11,313 nucleotides of DNA from Clostridiales bacterium (GTDB taxonomy: Bacteria > Bacillota > Clostridia > Oscillospirales > Ruminococcaceae). The number at the start of each line of letters is the position of its first letter. The first letter of the stretch is position 1. Location: NCBI GenBank assembly GCA_012800685.1, contig JAAZIT010000196.1, positions 1-11,313 on the forward strand, written 5' to 3'. This document shows positions 7,615 through 11,313 of the stretch, piece after piece. The notes below the pieces were generated by a model that searched no databases, was not told where the DNA came from, and saw only the letters and a program-made list of their open reading frames with translations. The position numbers and the translations under genes were made by a program.

Positions 7615-7629
7615 TAAAGGAGGATTACC

Positions 7630-8418
7630 ATGGACTACATACTGCCTGTACTGGTGTTCGCTACAATAGGCGCTGTAGCAGGAATACTACTAACGGTGGT
7701 TTCCAAAATATTTGAAGTGAAAACAGATGAGCGACTAGAAATGCTTCAAGAGACACTGCCCAATATAAACTGTGGTGCTTGTGGGTATTCAGGTTGTGGG
7801 GATTATGCTCAGGCTGTTTTAGGCGGTGAGGATTGCAACCTCTGCAAGCCAGGAGGAGAGAATGTTGTAAAAAAACTTTCATCAATAATGGATGTGGAAG
7901 AAAAAAAATCTGAAATAGTTAAGGCTTTTGTAAAATGCGGCGGAGACTGTAATGTAACGGCAAAAAAATATGTCTATAAGGGAATTCAATCCTGTAGGGC
8001 ATCAAACCAATTTTATAGCGGAAGCAAGGTTTGTACAAATGGCTGTTTGGGATTTGGCGACTGCGTTAACGTCTGTCCAGAGGGGGCTATTTGCATAGAT
8101 AATGAAATAGCTGTGATTAACCCTATTAAATGTGTTGGTTGTGGGCTTTGTGTTAAGACATGTCCTAACAACCTAATTGTTATTAGACCTGAACATCAAA
8201 ATGTTGAGGTGGTATGTTCATCAACGGATATTGGAAAGGTTACAAGGGCTATATGTAGAAATGGCTGTATTGGCTGTAAAATGTGCGAAAGAAAATGTCC
8301 TGTTAATGCAATCAAAGTCGAAAACAATTTTGCTATCATCGATTATTCTAAATGCACAAACTGTGGTGAGTGTGTCGAGGCTTGTAAATTCGGAGTAATT
8401 AAAAAATCAAGCATATAA
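7630..8418 (+). CDS. rnfB: Rnf complex subunit B, polyferredoxin
   Basis: RnfB is the electron entry subunit: it accepts electrons from reduced ferredoxin and passes them into the complex. The 262-residue protein has an N-terminal membrane helix (about residues 4-27). A characteristic Fe-S domain follows, with C48, C51, C56 and C72 (the last in CKPGG). Four ferredoxin-type motifs come next: C135/C139/C145/C149, C168/C171/C174/C178, C213/C216/C219/C223 and C242/C245/C248/C252. Further cysteines (C69, C103, C107, C122, C196, C209) are also present. The visible ligands allow about five [4Fe-4S] clusters. AAAGGAGGA at 7616-7624 fixes the ATG at 7630. Unlike the other rnf genes it is set apart by 294 bases with a promoter candidate, so its dose may be tuned separately. 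A strong terminator follows at 8443-8494. Confidence 0.96.
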   Translation: MDYILPVLVFATIGAVAGILLTVVSKIFEVKTDERLEMLQETLPNINCGACGYSGCGDYAQAVLGGEDCNLCKPGGENVVKKLSSIMDVEEKKSEIVKAFVKCGGDCNVTAKKYVYKGIQSCRASNQFYSGSKVCTNGCLGFGDCVNVCPEGAICIDNEIAVINPIKCVGCGLCVKTCPNNLIVIRPEHQNVEVVCSSTDIGKVTRAICRNGCIGCKMCERKCPVNAIKVENNFAIIDYSKCTNCGECVEACKFGVIKKSSI

Positions 8419-8442
8419 GAATATTATACTAAACATAATAAA

Positions 8443-8494
8443 ATAAAAGTATCAGCTTATCTCTAATGAGAAATATAGCTGATACTTTTATTTC
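8443..8494 (+). terminator. Intrinsic terminator after rnfB
   Basis: A perfect 15-bp stem pairs 8443-8457 (ATAAAAGTATCAGCT) with 8477-8491. The 19-base loop contains a further TCTC/GAGA pairing. The right arm ends in the T-rich ACTTTTATTT, and the left arm starts A-rich, so it could act in both directions. It starts 25 bases after the rnfB stop and closes the Rnf unit. Confidence 0.88.
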
Positions 8495-8671
8495 CGTTGG
8501 AAAATCATGTAAGATAATGAATTAGTGGCACTTTATTAACATCCAAATATATATTTATTGTGATTTATATTTAGAAATTCTGTGCTGAATTGTAGCTTTT
8601 TTGTGTTATGGTTATATAGTTAAATTATACATTGTTACCATTGCTAAATATGTTGATAAGTTTTGTTTAAG

Positions 8672-8913
8672 TTGCACAAAAATCAGCTGGTTGAGGAAAA
8701 AATTAATGGTTTAAAGCACCTAATAAAACTTGACATAGTATTGTGAATTTGTTATAATTAAGCTTAGCTAAATATCACTATTTGCACAAAAATAAATAAT
8801 AAAAAAACCAAAAGCACATATGTTATTAGCATTTTTTACCAAAAGTCTACATGTTGTAGGTAAAACAGAAAGCGATCACTACATATGCCGAAATTGAACA
8901 ATTTGCACAAAAA
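8672..8913 (+). repeat. Three dispersed copies of TTGCACAAAAA
   Basis: The 11-mer TTGCACAAAAA occurs at 8672-8682, 8782-8792 and 8903-8913, at intervals of 110 and 121 bases. Its core TTG-CA-CAA is a small inverted repeat, so it could be a protein-binding site. The copies lie upstream of the promoter at 8730-8758, just after its predicted start, and inside the terminator-like hairpin. Whether it is an operator or leftover repeats cannot be told here. Confidence 0.5.
8730..8758 (+). promoter_or_regulatory. Perfect-consensus sigma-A promoter upstream of the ABC genes
   Basis: TTGACA (8730-8735) and TATAAT (8753-8758) are separated by exactly 17 bases, a full match to consensus. The predicted start is near 8765, some 385 bases before the ABC ATPase start at 9151. 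Such a strong promoter so far upstream suggests either a long regulatory leader or an independent small RNA. Confidence 0.82.
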
Positions 8914-8953
8914 AGCAGATTTTTTCAAAGAAATAATTTTCGGCATTATTTTT
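8765..8953 (+). ncRNA. Candidate leader RNA or small RNA of unknown class
   Basis: The interval runs from the predicted start of the consensus promoter to the T-run of a terminator-like hairpin, about 190 bases. It can form a hairpin at 8834-8866 (TTTTAC with GTAAAA, enclosing CTACA/TGTAG) and a 7-bp stem pairing 8817-8823 with 8881-8887. I compared it by eye with common riboswitch and 6S-type signatures and recognised none. The proposal rests on promoter, terminator and fold, not on a known family. Confidence 0.35.
8885..8953 (+). terminator. Terminator-like hairpin within the ABC leader
   Basis: ATGCCGAAA (8885-8893) pairs with TTTCGGCAT (8938-8946) and the helix can extend with one bulge. 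An inner AAAAAA/TTTTTT hairpin (about 8909-8914 with 8920-8925) lies in the large loop, and TATTTTT follows. The large loop makes it less certain than the rnfB terminator. It lies downstream of the strong promoter and upstream of the ABC genes, as expected for an attenuator or a small RNA end. Confidence 0.45.
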
Positions 8954-8996
8954 CGTGTAATCAAACTGTGGTAGCTGAATAAACACATATTTTTAT

Positions 8997-9100
8997 AACT
9001 GCAAAGCTGAAAGTTTCATAGTTAAATAGCTGAAAAGTTATATAACTGGAAAGTCACCTAGTTGCATAGTTGCATAGTTGCATAGTCGCAAAGTTAAATA
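8997..9100 (+). repeat. Degenerate 8-bp tandem array, 13 units, before the ABC genes
   Basis: The stretch divides without gaps into 13 octamers resembling GTTGAATA. Three are identical (GTTGCATA at 9061, 9069 and 9077). Others include GTTAAATA (9021 and 9093), GTTATATA (9037), GTTTCATA (9013), GTCGCAAA (9085) and GCTGAAAA (9029). The array ends 50 bases before the ABC ATPase ATG. The same unit family appears in opposite orientation before rnfB (7537-7614). Confidence 0.75.
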
Positions 9101-9150
9101 TCACAAAATTAGAAAACAAAATCATTTATTTGTTGTTAAGGAGCATTTCG

Positions 9151-9831
9151 ATGGCAGAAATAATTATATCTACCAAGGAATTATGCAGAGATTTTAAAAT
9201 TGGTGATGGAAGCGTAGTACGAGCGCTCAAGAACGTTAATGTTGAGATTGAAAAAGGTTCGCTTACAATTCTCAGAGGACGTTCAGGGAGTGGAAAAACT
9301 ACGTTAACAAACATATTAGGGGCACTTGATAAACCGACTAAGGGTAAGGTGTTTTTTAAGGGTGATGTTATAACTGATATTTCCGAGAAAAAACGAGACG
9401 ACCTTAGGCGTTACCAAATGGCCTTTGTTTTTCAGTCTATAGCACTAATTTCAAGTATGACAGCATACGAAAATGTTGAATTTGGACTTAGATTAGCGAA
9501 ATATCCTTACGATTTGCGTGATAAGCGAACGAGAGAGGTTTTGGCTAATGTGGGTCTTGAAAAGAGAATGTTTCACCGACCAGGGGAGCTTTCGGGTGGA
9601 GAACAACAAAGAGTTGCGATCGCTAGGGCTATTGCTCACAATCCATTAGTTGTCTTTGCGGACGAACCTACTGCTGAACTAGATACGGCAACATCACTTT
9701 ATATTGTTAAGCTGTTTAAAGAATTAGTTGCAAGATTTGGTATGACAATTATTATGACAACCCACGACCCAAGTATGATTGACATTGCCGACAAAGTATA
9801 CACTTTAGAGGACGGTGAGATAGTTGAGTGA
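9151..9831 (+). CDS. ABC transporter ATP-binding protein (LolD/MacB type)
   Basis: This is a 226-residue cytoplasmic ATPase subunit. Visible motifs are Walker A GRSGSGKTT (43-51), Q-loop Q95 in VFQS, signature LSGGEQQR (147-154), Walker B VVFADEP (167-173, D171 and E172), D-loop AELD and H-loop H205 in TTHD. Size and motifs fit the LolD/MacB/FtsE group, which normally drives FtsX-like permeases in lipid, peptide or drug export rather than solute uptake. The frame is open from 9070, but AAGGAG at 9138-9143, seven bases before ATG 9151, fixes the start, and the upstream part is the octamer array. Its stop overlaps the next ATPase gene by eight bases, so the two may work as a heterodimer. No permease is seen within the window, and the substrate is unknown. 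Confidence 0.93.
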   Translation: MAEIIISTKELCRDFKIGDGSVVRALKNVNVEIEKGSLTILRGRSGSGKTTLTNILGALDKPTKGKVFFKGDVITDISEKKRDDLRRYQMAFVFQSIALISSMTAYENVEFGLRLAKYPYDLRDKRTREVLANVGLEKRMFHRPGELSGGEQQRVAIARAIAHNPLVVFADEPTAELDTATSLYIVKLFKELVARFGMTIIMTTHDPSMIDIADKVYTLEDGEIVE

Positions 9832-10771
9832 CGTCTATAAGATTAATGAAAGTATACCAGAAAAAAATGATGACTACATGATACGCTGTGAAAACCTTGT
9901 GAAGATTTATAAAACCTCTGAAATTGAGGTTGTGGCACTTCAAGGACTTGATTTAGAAATCAAAAAAGGCGAGCTAATGGCAATTGTAGGAAACTCCGGA
10001 AGTGGAAAGTCAACCCTATTAAATATGCTAGGGGGATTAGATAAGCCTTCTGCGGGAAGCCTTTATGTTAACGGAGAGAATCTTTTGAAGTTTACCGACC
10101 AAGACTATATTAAATACAAGAGAAATACCGTAGGCTTTGTTTGGCAGAACAACGCAAGAAACCTTGTACCTTATTTAACAGCGGTACAAAATGTTGAAAT
10201 GCCAATGCTTCTTAAAGGTGTAAAAGCAAGGCGAAAGCGAGCTGAGGAGCTTTTAGGCAAGGTTGGGTTATCCCACAGGAAAAATTCAAGACTAGACCAA
10301 ATGTCTGGTGGAGAACAACAGAGAGTAGCAATAGCCATTGCCCTTTCAAATAATCCAAAGCTCTTGCTGGCTGATGAGCCTACTGGAGCAGTTGATACAA
10401 AAACATCTGAAGTGATTCTTGATATTTTTAAGGAACTTAATAGAACAGAGGGGTTAACAATAGTAATCGTAACCCATGACGTTAATCTATCTAAAAAGAT
10501 TGATAGAGTTGTTGCTATAAGAGATGGAAGAACTTCCTCTGAAATTGTCCGCCGAAAATCGTATGTTGAAGAGCTTAATGAGCTTGGGGACATTGTTATG
10601 GTGGAAAAGGAAGAAGAAGCTTTGCATGAGGAGCTAATAGTTCTTGATAGATCAGGACGAATACAGCTTCCAAAGGAATATATCGAAGCGCTTAGTATTA
10701 AGGGCGGAGAAAAGGTTAAGGTAGATCTTGATGAAGAAAGCAAACGTATAGTGGTTTTCAAATCTGACTAG
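9824..10771 (+). CDS. ABC ATPase with a C-terminal AbrB/SpoVT-like domain
   Basis: The 315-residue protein starts with a complete ATPase: Walker A GNSGSGKST (56-64), Q108 in WQNN, signature MSGGEQQR (160-167), Walker B LLLADEP (180-186), D-loop GAVD and H218 in THD. After about residue 245 comes an acidic, probably helical linker. Residues 271-312 then follow the AbrB/MazE/SpoVT swapped-hairpin pattern: LDRSGRIQLPKEYIEAL, then GGEKVKVDLDEES and a final strand IVVF. LolD-type subunits are usually about 220-240 residues, so the extra 70 are unusual. The domain in other proteins binds DNA as a dimer; here it may serve dimerisation or signalling. The start is TTG at 9824, inside the previous gene; an ATG at 9878 is the alternative, and no strong ribosome binding site decides between them. 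Lysine 179 before Walker B is unremarkable. Confidence 0.9.
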   Translation: MSDVYKINESIPEKNDDYMIRCENLVKIYKTSEIEVVALQGLDLEIKKGELMAIVGNSGSGKSTLLNMLGGLDKPSAGSLYVNGENLLKFTDQDYIKYKRNTVGFVWQNNARNLVPYLTAVQNVEMPMLLKGVKARRKRAEELLGKVGLSHRKNSRLDQMSGGEQQRVAIAIALSNNPKLLLADEPTGAVDTKTSEVILDIFKELNRTEGLTIVIVTHDVNLSKKIDRVVAIRDGRTSSEIVRRKSYVEELNELGDIVMVEKEEEALHEELIVLDRSGRIQLPKEYIEALSIKGGEKVKVDLDEESKRIVVFKSD

Positions 10772-10868
10772 CGAGACCAAATTTAACAACTTTATAACCC
10801 ATTAGGGAGATATAGCCTAAGTTTAAATATAACTAATAGAGGGCAAAAAATATGAAAGGTGGATTATA

Positions 10869-11313
10869 GTGAAAAAAACAAAGTTCAGGCGATTAACAGC
10901 TAGCGCACTTGCACTAATAATATGCTTATCTATGGCTCCTGCGGCATTTGCCGATATTGTATCGGACCAATCCACAAATGTACCAGGAAATAACGATGAA
11001 TCAATAATATCAATTGATGATATTGATGCGTCGGATAGGGATAATGTATATAGTGCATTTCTGGAAAAGCATGCTGATGCTGCTAGACCGAACCAAGAGA
11101 TTTATATCTATGGAAAAGATTATATTTCAGCCATTGCTGAAGCGGAGATTTCGGTTGGTTCAGCTGACGGACTTGACAATGTAATGAAATGGACAAACCA
11201 AGAGGGACAAGTTAGCTTTAAAGTAGATGTACCCGAAGAGGGACTTTACTGTATTGAAGCGAATTATGAGGCTTTTGCAGGAAACACTAACACAGTTGAG
11301 TTTGCGATGGCAA
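10869..11313 (+). CDS. Secreted protein, possibly a large solute-binding-type lipid- or wall-side partner of the ABC system, partial
   Basis: The frame starts at GTG 10869 and is open to the window edge (148 complete codons). AAAGGTGG at 10855-10862, six bases upstream, supports the start. The N-terminus is a Sec signal peptide: KKTKFRR, a hydrophobic core (about residues 9-22) and AFA ending at residue 28 as the likely signal peptidase I site. There is no lipobox. An acidic low-complexity linker follows (29-58). Residues about 62-148 then look like a beta-sandwich domain, with VSFKVDVPEEGLYCIEANYE as its clearest element. This resembles the N-terminal region of some large clostridial extracellular solute-binding proteins, but that is from memory and the rest is missing. 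It starts 97 bases after the second ATPase gene with no terminator between, so it is probably in the same operon. Confidence 0.85.
   Translation, partial: MKKTKFRRLTASALALIICLSMAPAAFADIVSDQSTNVPGNNDESIISIDDIDASDRDNVYSAFLEKHADAARPNQEIYIYGKDYISAIAEAEISVGSADGLDNVMKWTNQEGQVSFKVDVPEEGLYCIEANYEAFAGNTNTVEFAMA

Larger units (their letters stand above)
7336..7629. other. Spacer between rnfA and rnfB: promoter, short tandem repeats, no gene
   Basis: No plausible gene is present. From left to right it holds an AATTAAR heptamer repeated three times (from 7334, overlapping the rnfA stop), TTGTGTTAA at 7391, a promoter candidate (7435-7463), AATTAAGATTA twice 14 bases apart (7502 and 7516), and an AACTAT-type array (7537-7614) that ends just before the rnfB ribosome binding site (AAAGGAGGA, 7616-7624). 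No intrinsic terminator is visible, so read-through from rnfA into rnfB is possible. Confidence 0.7.
8419..9150. other. Long spacer between rnfB and the ABC genes: terminators, promoter, repeats
   Basis: No convincing protein gene is present on either strand. The spacer holds the rnfB terminator (8443-8494), three TTGCACAAAAA copies, a perfect-consensus promoter (8730-8758), a hairpin-rich segment ending in a terminator-like structure (8885-8953) and a degenerate 8-bp array (8997-9100). Between 8495 and 8670 I see nothing beyond AT-rich sequence. Confidence 0.7.

Noticed and set aside
8820..8897. A 25-codon frame starting at ATG 8820 in the ABC leader
   Set aside because: It has no ribosome binding site, lies in hairpin-rich sequence and shows no recognisable motif.
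8885..8974. A 29-codon frame (ATG 8885) with a hydrophobic, basic C-terminal half
   Set aside because: No ribosome binding site precedes it, and it coincides with the terminator-like stem, which explains the sequence better than a gene.
9070..9150. Longer ABC ATPase starting at ATG 9070
   Set aside because: The extension is translated from the octamer array and AT-rich leader, and AAGGAG at 9138-9143 marks ATG 9151.
10171..10761. A 196-codon open frame on the minus strand opposite the second ATPase
   Set aside because: It is antisense to a clear ATPase gene, is serine-rich low-complexity sequence, and has no recognisable domain.

Overview
The window is AT-rich and carries strong AGGAGG-type ribosome binding sites, GTG and TTG starts beside ATG, and near-consensus sigma-A promoters. 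Together with the RnfC-D-G-E-A-B gene order, this points to a low-GC Gram-positive anaerobe of the class Clostridia. I cannot name a genus from sequence alone.

Layout. Positions 1-1173 (minus strand) hold a two-gene unit: a histidine phosphatase followed by a membrane protein cut by the window edge. A divergent region at 1174-1324 contains a clear sigma-A promoter (1227-1255) that drives, on the plus strand, an XRE-type regulator (1325-2053). Next come an ApbE flavin transferase (2118-3134) and the Rnf genes rnfC, rnfD, rnfG, rnfE and rnfA (3185-7335), with short gaps or overlaps. A 294-base spacer with its own promoter candidate and short repeats precedes rnfB (7630-8418), which is followed by a strong intrinsic terminator (8443-8494). 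A 732-base spacer without a convincing gene (8419-9150) holds a perfect-consensus promoter (8730-8758), a second terminator-like hairpin, three copies of TTGCACAAAAA and a degenerate 8-bp tandem array. After it lie two overlapping LolD/MacB-type ABC ATPase genes (9151-10771) and the start of a large secreted protein (10869 to the edge).

How the genes work together. Rnf is a membrane ferredoxin:NAD+ oxidoreductase that couples electron transfer to Na+ or H+ export. RnfB takes electrons from ferredoxin, RnfA/RnfE and the flavin subunits RnfD/RnfG carry them through the membrane, and RnfC holds the NAD(H)/FMN site. RnfD and RnfG each have the Dxx(S/T)GAT target at which ApbE attaches FMN, so the modifying enzyme and both substrates are encoded together. 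The XRE protein is a candidate local regulator.

Most notable: the second ABC ATPase carries a C-terminal segment that looks like an AbrB/SpoVT/MazE swapped-hairpin domain, an unexpected partner for a transporter ATPase. Its operon appears to be preceded by a long structured leader or a small RNA. Related short-repeat arrays in opposite orientation lie just before rnfB and before the ABC genes.
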